DNA of 64,000 bases, taken from contig JAWNZC010000001.1 in assembly GCA_035771165.1 (NCBI GenBank), positions 868,001 to 932,000 of the forward strand. Direction: 5' to 3'. The DNA is from Paragorgia papillata (taxonomy: Eukaryota; Cnidaria; Anthozoa; Scleralcyonacea; Coralliidae). Shown here piece by piece: positions 43,330 through 55,014 of this stretch. A program made the translations under genes and the position numbers. Below the pieces are notes generated by a model. The model was not told the origin of the DNA. It did no database searches and was given only the letters and a program-made list of their open reading frames with translations. The first letter of the stretch is position 1. The number at the start of each line of letters is the position of its first letter.

Positions 43330-44350
43330 AATTATATGCTTCAGTGAGCTTGCCCCGTGGCATATAAATTTTATCGAAATATCCTTGGTGAAAATGTTAG
43401 AAAACTCTGAGGAGAAATTACATTTTGAATTTTATGGCTTTAACGTTTATCAGGATATGGAGAAACTGAACTGGACTTTTAAAAGTTTAAACCTACATGT
43501 ACGTCAATGGAGTTTGGAGTGTGTTTAATATTGTCAATTTCTCTGAGAAAGACAGTGTGCAGGTAGCGTATTTTGTATTTTTAGAATAAAAACTTAAGTA
43601 TTTGATATTTTATTTCTCGACAATGAGTTAACTTGTGTTTGAACTTTTCAAACTTTAAAATACTAGTACGAAATTGTAGTCATGCATATGTACTGGTCCT
43701 ACTGGAACAGGCTTGATGAGACTCAAGAGTGTAGAGTTTTGTTTTACAACAGAGCTTTGTGTAGATCAGTTTTGTTTTACAAATTAATTAGCTCTATACA
43801 CGTACGGGACTTTTCTAATTCTACACTGAAAGTTCTCCACATAAAATAAACCTGGGCTCCAAAACTGCATAGAATTGGGCTCAGGAATAGGCTAGTATAT
43901 AATTTATTAATTATTAGATATACAAAAATCAATAGTTTCTTTTGTATAAATATTAAAATATTCATTGATGAATTAATAATCTTAATGAAACCCCACTATT
44001 TGTGGGAAATTGGATTTATATTAAATTTAATAACTTTAATGTAGGAATATATAGCATTTTCTATAGGAATTGGGCCCAGAATCTGATAGGAATAATTTTT
44101 CCATATGAAATCAAATAGGATAATTTTCGGACTCTTTGAGTAAGAAATCTTTTATTCTAGATTTTACTATAAATTTTATTTTTATGAATTCTTATTAAGG
44201 ATCTCATCTTGGGATGACAAAGATGGCGGCACCGGTATACATTTGCCCACATTGCTTTAATTGGAACCTCAAATTAGCTCAAATAACAACTAAACATTGT
44301 TTATCATGCTAAGGTGGATGAAGTTTAGCAAGAACTTCATTCCTACCAAA
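43330..44350. other. No gene recognised
   Basis: AT-rich intergenic sequence. Nothing identified. Confidence 0.5.
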
Positions 44351-44357
44351 GTTGATA

Positions 44358-44416
44358 GTTTTAAAACCATATCTTTCGATAATTCTGAAAATTATTGAAA
44401 GATATGGTTTTAAAAC
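44358..44416. repeat. 27 bp hairpin with 5-base loop
   Basis: Arms 44358-44384 (gttttaaaaccatatctttc…) and 44390-44416 pair with a single mismatch around a loop of five bases. Confidence 0.9.
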
Positions 44417-44725
44417 GTCTGCAAGAAACATATATTTACTGCATCCAAAGGATTGTGGTTAAGTGTACAAGTTGCCATCTTTTTTGGTACGGTCAATTTA
44501 AATCTGATAGGAATTTCTATGGGGCTAAATTTGTACTGAAATTGTTTGTACACATGCATTATTTTATAGACTGTAGTCTGATTAACCCTTTCCCTACTAG
44601 AGTTCTTCCCTTGACAAGTAGAATTATCTGGCAATATTAATAGCCAGAGTAAAATTACTAAAAGGCAACCACAGTAGGGAAATTGGGTTAACTTGACTTA
44701 GGGAACTTGAAATACACATTTGCAG

Positions 44726-44729
<4 letters not shown>

Positions 44730-44766
<37 letters not shown>
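44730..44766. repeat. AT microsatellite
   Basis: (TA)n directly adjoining the hammerhead-bearing repeat; the second copy of that repeat at 57136 also adjoins an AT run. Confidence 0.95.
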
Positions 44767-44770
<4 letters not shown>

Positions 44771-44942
44771 CAATCTACAGACACGGTGTTTCGCTGTACA
44801 ACAGCTCATCAGTGTAGTTTGGAACAATCTGAATGAATTTCACCAATTACTTATACACATGCGATCGTCGGTGACAACCGCATGTGGGAAAGCATCGGTG
44901 AAATACATTCAGATAGCGTGAAGTGCGCATGGGCCCAGAGTG
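44767..44942 (-). repeat. Dispersed repeat carrying a hammerhead ribozyme, copy 1
   Basis: About 175 bp, from gttcaatctacagacacgg to gcgcatgggccca, recurs in opposite orientation at 56960-57136 with only a few differences. Both copies end against an AT microsatellite. Repeats with hammerheads of this kind are known as Penelope-like terminal repeats or as retrozymes. Confidence 0.85.
44775..44817 (-). ncRNA. Hammerhead ribozyme, copy 1
   Basis: Read on the minus strand: helix I arm CTACA; core CTGATGA; helix II GCTGT-TGT-ACAGC; core GAAA; a short helix III (ACA-CCG-TGT); the cleavage-site C; and the helix I partner TGTAG. All conserved hammerhead core bases are present. Helix I is open at the ends (type I). 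The three-pair helix III is short, as in ribozymes of Penelope-like elements, which often act as dimers. Confidence 0.8.
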
Positions 44943-44986
44943 CTCAAACTTCCACAAGGGTAGTGAGCGTTGCATATATATATATA

Positions 44987-45814
44987 CCGGGTGTCCCAAA
45001 AAAAACTTGCGCTGTTTGATTTCATGTAACGTAAAAACTATAAAAGCTATTACACTCAAATAAGTTTTATTGTATTGAGGAAAGGCTAACTTAGATCTTG
45101 ATATACAGCCCTAAAAATTTCATGTAATATTACGTGAGAGACAAATGTTTGAATTTGGCGCACGCTTTAAAAACGAGTAGAAAAGTCGGGAAACACGGCT
45201 GATCAAATTTATATGAAAACATTTGCCATTTTCCACAAAAATTAACAATTTCAATTTTAGCATTTCAACTTAACTTTAATTTCGGGTAATGTCCTAGTAA
45301 GTTAGCCTTTCGTGTCTCTTGGGAAACGAAATAAGCATGAAACATTTAAAAACGTTCGAAAGCATATTTGATGTCCTTTGGGAGTTCGTATTAAAAAGTT
45401 GGTCTTCGAATATGCCTTCGCCTTTCGAATATGCCTCGATTAACAAAAGATCAAAGAGTTTGGGTTTGTATTGAATGTGCTATGCAAGAGGACATAATTT
45501 CTCTGATGAATGAATAAATGTTTATCCAACAATTGTTTTTCATTCGTTCTTTTGACCACAATAAAACTATATATCAAGTTTAACCAAATAATATTTGATA
45601 GGCCATTTTATGCAAATTTTTAGCATTGTCAAATATGCTTATTCGATTTAAAACATCGATAGCTCAGTCAATGTTGGACGGACATTCAAATGTTATATAT
45701 CAAAATCTAAGTTAGCCCTTTCTGAATACAATAAAACTTATTTGAGTGTAATAGCTTTTATAGTTTTTACGTTACATTAAATCAAACAGCGCAAGTTTTT
45801 TTGGGGACACCCGG
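44987..45814. mobile_element. Mariner-type element, internally deleted
   Basis: Inverted ends CCGGGTGTCCC(A/C)AAAAA extend about 120 bp and are flanked by TA (44985-44986 and 45815-45816). The interior at about 45426-45510 encodes MPRLTKDQRVWVCIECAMQE before a stop, the likely first residues of the element's transposase. The rest of the transposase is gone. Confidence 0.85.
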
Positions 45815-45819
45815 TATAT

Positions 45820-45962
45820 TGTTAGGATAGATATTGTCCATTATATTGGAATGACATGAAGTAGTACGGAAGAGCGCGGTAGTATGTTGAGCACGATGTG
45901 CGAGTAACTGGATTATATTGAAGTTCTTAAAATACTAAATAAATACATAGATCAATACAACA
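45820..45962 (+). repeat. 5' LTR of a Ty3/Gypsy element
   Basis: A 143 bp stretch begins TGTTAGG and ends AATACAACA (TG…CA), contains aataaatac as a possible poly(A) signal, and is followed immediately by ttggtggcagcggtgc, which has the position and look of a primer-binding site. No second LTR is present for comparison. It starts six bases after the mariner-type element. Confidence 0.55.
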
Positions 45963-46121
45963 TTGGTGGCAGCGGTGCTTATTCAATTTTGTTTTTACTC
46001 AGTGGTTTTGAAGAAGAAATAAAGACTTATTCTTGAACAGTGAGTAGACCAGCGAAGTGACGAAGATATTATCGGATAGTAATAATGGCGTCCATTACAT
46101 GCTCCGTATGGGATCACTTGG

Positions 46122-46937
46122 ATGGAACAACAGTTGAGTCACCTAAATCAGGCTGAGTCGTTCTTTGTGGCTAAGGGAATCGAAGATGATGATAAGAAAG
46201 TGGCTTGTCTACATTTATCGCTAAAAGGAGAAGCTAAAGTGTTCTTCAGCGTTTTAGCGACCAGTCAAAGAGATACCTTCGCTCATGCGAAAGCAGCATT
46301 GATCGAAAGGTTCCAATCGAAGAAAACTGCATCGGACTGGCAGAAAGAACTTGCTGATCGTCGCCAGAAACCAGGAGAGACTGCGATTGAGCTGAAATAC
46401 ACCATACTTCGACTGGTAAGCAAAGCTTTTCCCGGCATCACAGATAAAACTACCTAAGACTCCATTGCTCTGGCTCACTTTCGCAACGCATTGAAGAGTG
46501 ATATTGCACATAAACTGTCGTGGGTGATGGCTGATACAGCAACACTTGATGAGTTGGTGAAGCGTGCAACAAAAATTGAGCAAACAGATTCGACTGTTTA
46601 TGCTGTTTCAGCGAGTGGAATGGGCAGCTGTCAATCCTGTGATAGTCCTGGGTCGGAGGTCATGCAGAAATTGGCAGAACTGACTACTAGTCAGCAGCAG
46701 CTTGCCGCATCAGTTGCAGCCATCCAGAGCCAGAGCCAGCGTTCAACAAAGCCATCAGTGAAGTGCTATAACTGTGGTAAGGTAGGCCATTTTGCCCATG
46801 ATTGTCGTTCAAAGGGTATTGTCCGTGGTAACCTGGGAACTAGGCAACCGTTTCTTGGCCAATGCTTTAAATGCTTAAAGCCTGGGCACAGAGCTGCCCA
46901 ATGTACAGCCTCTTCTCCACTGCAGCCGGGAAACTAG
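46122..46937 (+). pseudogene. Ty3/Gypsy gag with one in-frame stop
   Basis: The frame encodes a Gag core (FFVAKGIEDDDKKVACLHLS, then WQKELADRRQKPGETAIELK). A TAA at 46455-46457 interrupts it, and the same frame then continues to two CCHC knuckles, CYNCGKVGHFAHDC and CFKCLKPGHRAAQC (about 46763-46910). The stop is the only defect. Pol starts in another frame before the end of Gag, as expected for frameshift expression. Confidence 0.85.
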
Positions 46938-48292
46938 TGGTGGCTGGGGAGGAAATCCAGTCCTCTTCAGCCACTAATGAGACTGGTAACTACAATCGTT
47001 TGGTTTCAGCCACAAACATTGGGGGTTCAAATTATACTAATATAGAGATTGGGGGTCACCATTGCACTTGGTTAGTGGATACAGGAGCCCAGATTAGTGT
47101 TATACACGAGTCATTAGCAGCATCTGCCAGAGGGTCCAAGGTGAGTTGTCAATTTGTACCCCATACTGTGGATGGTTCTGGGATGGGCACAGTTTATGAT
47201 TTAGTCACTGATTGTCAAGTGGGTGATCAGTACATTCAGCAACATCGGTTCACAGTGGTTAAACTGTCAAGATACCCCGCAATTATTGGCATGGATCTTT
47301 TGCCTCATCTAAAGATGCATCTGTCAATAGGCCGTCAAGTATACTTTCCTAGTAAGGAAAAATTACCAGACCAGGCCAGTGGTACCGGACATACCATTGC
47401 CTCTCCTCAGATATGTCGAATACATGTATCAGCAGCAGTAACTGTGCCCCCTAGATCAATGCAGGTCGTGGAAGGCAAGTTGGACGGTGAAATAGTACCT
47501 GGTACAGTGGGCCTAATTGAGTCAACAGAGGGGAAGGGCTCCGAGCGTTTTGGTTTGGGCTGTGGCAGAGTCTTTGACATAGTAAGAGAAGAACAACATG
47601 TTCTTATGCATGTAACAAACCCAACCAATGTACCTTGTCATGTGAATGCCGGCACATTATTTGGACAGTTTTCAACCAATGTTTCAGAAACTGTTGTTAT
47701 CGGTGAACTGCCGAAATGTCCTAGTAACACAAGCAAGTTAGATCAGGTGGACAGGGCACAAAAGGTTGATAAGCTGGCACGAGAAAAGTCAAGTGAGGCA
47801 GATTTATCATCTAGCGAGAAGCATCGTCTTTATAAGGTGATCCAAAAGAACAGGGATGTTCTTGCTATTGACGATGACACAGGCCTTACTGATGTCGTTG
47901 AGCATGAGATACCGACTGGAGGAGCCCACCCAATTTCCCAACCAGCAAGAAGAGTGCCATTTCATTAATTGGCGGAGATGGAAAGTTTTGTACAAGATGG
48001 TCTTGCAAAGGGGGTGATCAGACCTAGCAAGAGCCCCTGGTCAAGCCCACTGGTGATGGTGCGGAAAAAGGATGGTACTACCCGATTTTGTGTAGACTTC
48101 CGTCGTTTGAATGACAGTACAGTTGGAGATTATTTTCCTATTCCCCGCATTGATGATAGTTTGGATGCACTGGGTGGGGCTAAACTGTTTACTACACTAG
48201 ATGTGGCCAAGGGTTATTGGCAAGTTCCTGTCAAAGAGTCTGACCGTGTCAAAACTGCCTTTGCATGTCATAAAGGTCTATTTGAGTTCAAC
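46871..48292 (+). pseudogene. Ty3/Gypsy pol: protease and start of RT, truncated
   Basis: The aspartic protease is marked by WLVDTGAQISVIH (about 47071-47109). After a linker, the RT begins at about 47950 with RRVPFH, an in-frame TAA (47966-47968), then GVIRPSKSPWSSPLVMVRKK and FTTLDVAKGYWQVPV. It is cut off after GLFEFN at about 48292, before the catalytic YIDD box. RNase H and integrase are missing. The sequence after the break begins caggggcggatctag, the form of a hAT-type terminus, so another element may have removed the rest. Confidence 0.85.
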
Positions 48293-48855
48293 ACAGGGGC
48301 GGATCTAGAGGGGTGCGACCGTGGCTTGAGCTACGGTCAGATTTTCCCTAATTATTCCAGATTATAATAATATAATTAAATAATAACAAAAAAAATCGAT
48401 CGAGTAAGAACGAAATTAGCCACCGTAACAATATTAAATTGATTGCCAAAATCCAAAATAGCAGCGGAGTTCTTGAATTTTCGCATCTCTAACATTCTGT
48501 TGCGCCTGCAATCGGTCTCAGGTAGATAGAAGACCGAGGACGTGGCGAGAGTGGCCGAAAAAGTTACCGAACATAGACAGGTTCCCCTTTATAAATATAC
48601 CACCAACTTCTGCTAAATTCAGCCACGGTCAGCGGGGCGATCTGCTAAATTCAGCCACGGTCAGCGGACTAAAAAGGGGTGCAAACCAATCAGATAGCCA
48701 GAATAGAGTGGCTGAATTTGGCGGGAGCCACGGTCAGCCACCCTTGCCATATCTTGTTACAGTTTTATTACGAAATCTGGTCGGCATCCGGTATAGTCGG
48801 CACTGCACGTCAAGTCTGCCTTGCGCTACATTTCTGAGTTCTTCACAGTCTAAAA
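48293..48855. other. Non-coding; short internal repeat
   Basis: The phrase ctaaattcagccacggtcag occurs twice at 48612-48665, with an inverted partner near 48710 (gtggctgaatttgg). The left edge resembles a hAT terminus, but no matching right end was found. Confidence 0.5.
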
Positions 48856-49113
48856 ATGGCTGCGCACAGGGACAATGATTTTATTTTGCGACAGCTAGTC
48901 GAAATACTAAGTGATAATTCACAAGAAAAGGAAGAGATGTTGGTTCGTTTAAGAAAGAAGTGCGAAGAAAGGGTTTGGGATGAAAGGAGGCGAGTGAAAG
49001 GCAATTCTGACCGCGGGGTTATATCCGACGTTCATTCGTGTGATTTCTCGAGCATGCAGTTCCCAAAAAGCCAAAAGTCAAGATCTGGACAACGCTACCC
49101 AGTAAGGCAGGTA
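48856..49113 (+). CDS. Possible first exon, charged protein
   Basis: It starts MAAHRDNDFILRQLVEILSD and continues in a charged helical region (KEEMLVRLRKKCEERVWDER) to a donor-like CAG/GTAAAT at about 49112. The ATG context (aaaATGG) is good. No downstream exon or domain was identified. Confidence 0.3.
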
Positions 49114-49139
49114 AATGAATATTTATGTATATATGCATA

Positions 49140-50460
49140 AGTTTATGTTAATGTTTGGTATTTATAGTATATTACAAATAACAAGTTTGACGAATATTAA
49201 ATTGAGCCTATCAATTATGCATGAATAATAATCCTTTGTTTAAACTTTAATTACCATGCTTTTCTCTGCTAAAATCGTTTGTCAGAGTGAGACGCTATAT
49301 TACCTATAATATAGTCGCTATAGAAGTGAACTGTGTGGTAATTCTCGTCAATTCTCAAAGTAAACACAGCATTTCCGTCATGCAATGCATCTGATCAACT
49401 TTGAAATATTATCTGCGACTGGACTCAGATTTGTCAGTCGCTTAACTCGTTAAACGATATTTACGAATTATTAATATTTAATAACTTAACTTTCACAGCT
49501 TCTGGCTTTTGTCGACTCTACTGTACAGTACTCATGTCTTCATTCTAGACTATTTTGAGTTTCAAATGAAAGGCAATACACGTAAAGAGCTTTGCTTGCC
49601 CGACTTACATTTAATAGTCGGATGCTGAAACATAATTGTTATTTAAACTAATAATTAATAATGACTACCGGGCTTATTTTGATTTTCTCTGTCAAGTAAA
49701 ATTAAAATGACACTGAGTAACAGAACTCGCATGAGAAAGAATAGAATTCTAAAGTAAAATAATGGTCAAATGTTATGATACTTAGGTAGTTCCTTGACTG
49801 GTTCAGTAATTTACAGTAATAAATACAGAAAATAATTAATTTTTGTTAAGTTTTTAATATTATCAATCACCAAGTACTGTAGTTTGTTATGTGTTTGAAA
49901 CCATTTGTATTTCTAATCTTGAGATTTTTGCCATTTATATACATGTATGCGGCTTGCAGTTGATATGTCATATTAAGGATGCACAGCCAATGTATGTATT
50001 GTATGTTTCTGGGGTTTTTTTAATATCAAAATAACACTCAGTGTTAGTAGACAGTATTATTTTGATATGCCAGAAAAGTACAATAAATTGTATGCAAATT
50101 CTCAATAAGCATTCCCATCTCTAATTCTCTCTAGTACTTTGGCTTTTTTTACTTAAAAATTAATTTGAAAATCACTTACCTGGGTAAACATAGATTAATA
50201 TTGGATCAATTGATGTCAACTCGTTTATGAAATTCTAAATATTTTATTGAATAATTGGAAGAACTTGGCTTAAGGTAAGTAAGATACTGTAGTTCAGTGA
50301 AGATGCAGTTTGCAGGTAAGATTCTGTTTGAACATAATGTCTTAATAGTTTTCACTCAATTAAACAGGAAGTATTGATTTAGCTAAAATTTGCTGAAAGA
50401 TTTAGGTAAAATGTATACAAAGATTTGGGTAAAATTGGCGCAAAACATGTACAAAACGAT
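49140..50460. other. No gene recognised
   Basis: AT-rich. A modest inverted repeat (tatcaaaataacac against gtattattttgata) lies at 50022-50077. Confidence 0.5.
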
Positions 50461-50489
50461 CCTACAATGACTCGAGATCACTCCCAGAA

Positions 50490-50560
50490 TGCAGGAAATG
50501 CGTTTTCAGAGACTCTAATTTTGAAAAATTTTCGGGGGGGGCATGGCCCCGGACCCGAAA
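50490..50560. repeat. Dispersed G-rich repeat, second occurrence
   Basis: Contains tcagagactctaattttgaa and a G run followed by ccccggaccc; related to 17030-17150 (inverse orientation). It cuts off the Penelope-like copy at 50553. Confidence 0.6.
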
Positions 50561-51230
50561 TTTGTGGCCGATGTTGGTGGCAACGTTAGAGCTGTTTGGC
50601 GGATTAAACCATGTTACGTTTCTGCTTCTTGGACGCTTGGGTTTTGGTGGTTTTGGGTCGAAATTTAGGGCTTCTTGGTACGGTGGGACGGCTGTGTCAA
50701 TGGATTGCTTATCCAAAGAGATATTAGATAGCCTTCTGCTGATGGACTCTGGTATACCTCGCAGTATCGATGGTGGATGGTTGCTGTGGCGATTAACGTA
50801 TTGTGGAATGTTACCGGGTTTAGTGAATGGTTTATATGTTCCGGATCTTAAATCTAGGGTTATATCAAGATAGTCGACACTTTTCTTGTTCGCTTCGATT
50901 GTGATCTTTAGATGATGGTCGCTGAAGGTCTTACAAATCTGTTTCTTGATGTTCTCTATTTCCCCGGGCGTTTTGTTAAATGTGGCTAGTCCGTCATCTC
51001 TGTATAGGCCAATGTTGTTACCGTACTCTGTCTGGGGTTAGTTTAGACAGTAGGTAAGAGCCCACTAGCTCGCACGTCTCCGCGCCGTCAAAGCTACCCA
51101 TAGTAACGTCGGAAAGCGAGTTGGATGCTTTCTTACACCATGGTGTGTTTTCATTGAAGAGAAGGGATTTCTTAGCCTGCATGATGATATTTTTCTCTTC
51201 ATCGGTAATCTCGACGAGATTAAGTGGTGT
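50553..51230 (-). pseudogene. Penelope-like RT fragment, minus-strand copy
   Basis: The minus strand encodes [20 protein letters not shown], the catalytic GLYRDDGLA box (about 50990-51015), ITIEANKKSVDYLDITLDL and RSRNVTWFNPP, then is cut off at 50553 by a dispersed repeat. This is the RT core and post-core region of a Penelope-like element. It has one small frame change near 51035. It is head to head with the plus-strand copy at 51225. Confidence 0.8.
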
Positions 51231-52180
51231 AAGAAAGTATCCAACTCGCTTTTCGACGTTACTATGGGTAGCTTTGACGGCGCGGAGACGTGTGAGCTAG
51301 TGGGCTCTTACCTACTGTCTAAACTAACCCCAGAGTACGGTAACAACATTGGCCTATACATTCCACAAGACGTTAATCGCCACAGCAACCATCCACCATC
51401 GATACTGCGAGGTATACCAGAGTCCATGAACAGAAGGGTATCTAATATCTCTTCGGATAAGCAATCCCTTGACACAGCCGTCCCACCGTACCAAGAAGCC
51501 CTTAAGAGAAGCGGATACGACTACAACCTAAATTTCGACCCAAAACCACCAAAACCCAAGCGTCCAAGAAGCAGAAACGTAACATGGTTTAATCCGCCTC
51601 ACAGCTCTAACGTTGCCACCAACATCGGCCACAAATTTCTGCGGACGGTAGACGAATGCTTCCCACACAACCACCCTCTGCGCAAAATTTTCAACAGGAA
51701 CACGCTGAAGTTAAGTTATAGCTGCATGCCGAACATGCAAAACATTATTTCAGCACACAACAAATCCGTCCTTAACAAAGAAGCCCATAATAGCCCAGCC
51801 ACAGCTAAAACTGTCCGCCCTCTGAGAAATGCCAAACCACAGGCATTGTTTACCAAGCCACAGTTAAAAGAGAAGATAGCGGGGAAGAGAAAAGCTACGT
51901 TGGACTTACCGAAGGCCCGTTTAAAACAAGATTTAACAACCACACAAGCAGTTTCAGAAATCCACAACATAAGCACGCCACTGAACTTAGTACATATATT
52001 TGGAATTATTATTATTTGCCATCCAGAACTATCTTCGCTAAACACTAGAAATGAACTTATATCGACATGCAGACATAGAAAAAACACTTACTAAGCAGTC
52101 AATAACCAAGCTGACATAATTAACAAGCTAACTATTCATAACACTGTAAACCAAAACCGCATTTTATTGTAATGACGTCA
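51231..52180 (+). pseudogene. Penelope-like RT plus GIY-YIG endonuclease, internal deletion
   Basis: The plus strand repeats the same RT segment ([16 protein letters not shown]) but jumps from NNIGLY directly to IPQDVNRHSNHPP, losing about 150 bp including the RDDGLA catalytic box. The deletion ends share the short word aca. It continues through RSRNVTWFNPP and FLRTVDECFPHNHPLRKIF. After a frame change near 51800 there is a GIY-YIG-type endonuclease: TGIVYQATV, then YVGLTEGPFKTRFNNH and ATELSTYIW (about 51840-52000). The GIY-YIG domain with RT defines Penelope-like elements. Not functional. Confidence 0.8.
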
Positions 52181-52407
52181 TCCATGTAAAATAGTCAAGT
52201 TTCCTAGCTACGAGAACCAGACGCGATAATCACCTGATAAGTGTGGCAAGCTTTGCTTGCCAAAAGCTTGCCACACGAAACAAATTTGTAGTGAATAAAA
52301 TTTTAATGAAGTAACCGAAGTTTATCCTCTTGTCTTACATATATATACACTGTAGAAGATGTTGTAAAAACCTTTGGCAGAGTGCTCGATGGGAATCCAG
52401 AACATAT

Positions 52408-52898
52408 TATAGTTAAAGTTCAAAGACTCAACAGGTTTGATTAGACATTTTATTACTATTTAGTTTCGTGCCACAAATGTTGTGTGGTACTCTTCAGATA
52501 AAATGGTCTAATGACTAAGATGTTGTTACAGAGATGATTATATAAGTGTCTAGATTAGGTATTATTTGGAAATTCTTAACGTTCATTCGTTAGTTTGAAT
52601 ATTCAAAGGTTTTAACCGTTTTTTTAGTGATATAGTTAGTATGTACACAAATATATCCACTTGTGGTTGGTAAATGGATATATATATCGGTTAAAACCTT
52701 TGAATATTCAAACTAACGAATGAACGTTAAGAATTTCCAAATAATACCTAATCTAGACACTTATATAATCATCTCTGTAACAACATCTTAGTCATTAGAC
52801 CATTTTATCTGAAGAGTATCACACAACATTTGTGGCACGAAACTAAATAGTAATAAAATGTCTAATCAAACCTGTTGAGTCTTTGAACCTTAATTATA
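52408..52898. mobile_element. Long near-perfect hairpin (foldback element)
   Basis: A left arm of about 210 bp (52408-52622) and a right arm (52684-52898) are almost exact inverted copies, for example ttcaaagactcaacaggttt against its complement at the far end, with a ~60 bp AT-rich centre. Transcribed, it would form a long double-stranded RNA. No coding sense. Confidence 0.9.
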
Positions 52899-53204
52899 TA
52901 CATATATATATATATATAAATATTTATACAATAAGCTAAATGTTTTGCACGTTTTCATTGGTCGAGAGCCATGATCTATTACTGGACAGATGCACGGATT
53001 TCGTCACAACTTGTTCTGATTGCTGTGAACCAATGAAAATCGCCACTCCAATGTCACGAACCAATCATATTGCTTGTTTAGTATAGATCATGGATCACAT
53101 CTCAGATGGCGTGCTTCATCTTTTTCAATGCCCCGGAAGTTCGGCGGGAAATTCAATAAATCTTATCAAAAGTTGTTTTCTTAAACCTTTTTATTGTATA
53201 AAAC

Positions 53205-53380
53205 AAATATATTCCATTTTCCCGTTGTCTGTTCAGTTGTAGATGCACAGAGGACGTCACAACGTGGTAAGAATATCAGTGACCCACTCGACTATGTCTC
53301 GTGGGCCACTTTTTTGTTCTTACCACGTTGTGACGTCATCTGTGCATCTATAACTGAACAGACAACGGCAAAATGGAATC
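53205..53380. repeat. 60 bp inverted repeat within a MITE-like sequence
   Basis: Arms 53213-53273 and 53316-53378 (ccattttcccgttgtctgtt… inverted with two or three changes) flank 42 bp. The word tagatgcacag.tgacgtca also occurs in the related repeat at 40990. Confidence 0.8.
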
Positions 53381-53524
53381 TATTTGTTAAATATATATAT
53401 GAGTCAGTACGCAGCTATCGAAACGACGTATCTGATTGGTTCAGGCGAATTTTCATTGTTTTAGTTTTCATTCAAAGTTTTACTTTTAATACAATTCAAG
53501 GGAAGGAAGTTTTCATCGGAAAGT

Positions 53525-55011
53525 AGGCATATGAATAAATTAAATTCACCTCTTGAACGGTTGCTTCATTTGATGGAGACGGTGGATAGCCCGCCAATCC
53601 AATTGACCATGGCAGGAATTGGGCAGCGAAGGGTCGTCAGGGTCGTCAGAGTCCTCTATTATTTATCATAATAGAACGTAAGAACACGAAAGAGGGTCTT
53701 ACTCGCCGTGTATTTCCGTCTTTAGGTTGGCTAAGATGACGTGAATTCGGTTTATCACAACTATCGGAATTGGCGTTTGGCCGCGTTCGTTGACTATCCC
53801 AAAGAATCATGTTATATGCAGTCAAGCTATACAGACGTGATTAAGGCGATTTGTTTGTGCAACCTTCTTCAATGATGGACGAGAGAATAGATTAACTATC
53901 GGCCTACGAAAAAACTGTTTTCAATATTTTCTACTCTTTCATTTTTTCTTCCTCACTCAAAAATGTTGTGCCAACTTTAATGATATAAATCAAATGTAAA
54001 TTAGGGGTCTTAAGAAAGCCTGTATTGCTTCCTAGTAGATTCCTAGCCATACAATAGTTTTCAATTTTTTGTAATAACATTTATATACTTCATGGTCAAA
54101 CAATAAAAATAGAAAATATATAAAAGCTCAGCAGTTTACCCAACAATATAGGCAAAGGGTGTCTTGCACATGTCTGTTGTCACCTGGTTGTCCTGATCTG
54201 ACTAGTTGGGGCACTGACATTTGTCAGTATGAAACAGAAATGCCGAACCCATGCATATATTCGCGTAATCGGTAACTCTGATCTTTTATAAATAATTATT
54301 CCATGTCACTGGATTATTGGCAAATATAAAGCAGTTCAGTTAAGTATGAAAATTATTATTTACAAGGAATCAATTATATCAACGTCTCATTAACCGGTTA
54401 AAATTTTACCTCTCAGAAGTTTCGACAGGAAGCGCTATACGTTACGCCCAAGGACATTTTTTTGCCCTGGTAAAGTCTGCCATCTTTTAAACTCACCTTT
54501 TAAACACAAATTATGATCACAACCTATGTTACACGTAATTTTGCAATTTGTAGAAATGTGTTGCAAACACCAAACCAACTTTCTGTCCAACTTGAAAATC
54601 TCAAAAATCAGTTGCGCGAAGGAATGTCATACGCTAAAAGTTGTTGTCCAACTTAAAGTGCTTTTCTTTTTGCGGCGCTAGTTGCAGAAGAATAAGCCAC
54701 GCGTACTATAAGAGGGTCTTAACGTAACATTAGAAATACGAAAGCTACAGATGCATGCTCTAATAATACATGCATATAGATTCACAGACATTTTGATTTA
54801 GTGTATTGTATTTTCTGTATGAAACATTGAAACAATCGTTCAAATGTGCTATCAAAATATTACTGAATAAACCCAAAACAAAGGATTTGTTCGTACATTT
54901 ATCCGGGTCCCTTCAAACATAAATCGTATAGTTTTATAGTTATATCCTCATTAAAGTTTGCTGGTTTTGGGGTTTTTTTTATATTGAAGAACTACAAGTA
55001 TACTGCATATC
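53525..55011. other. No gene recognised
   Basis: A possible minus-strand exon near 53553-53660 (FLPWSIGLAGYPPSPSNEAT before a GTGAAT donor) is weakly supported. The rest is AT-rich without recognisable features. Confidence 0.4.
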
Positions 55012-55014
55012 TTA

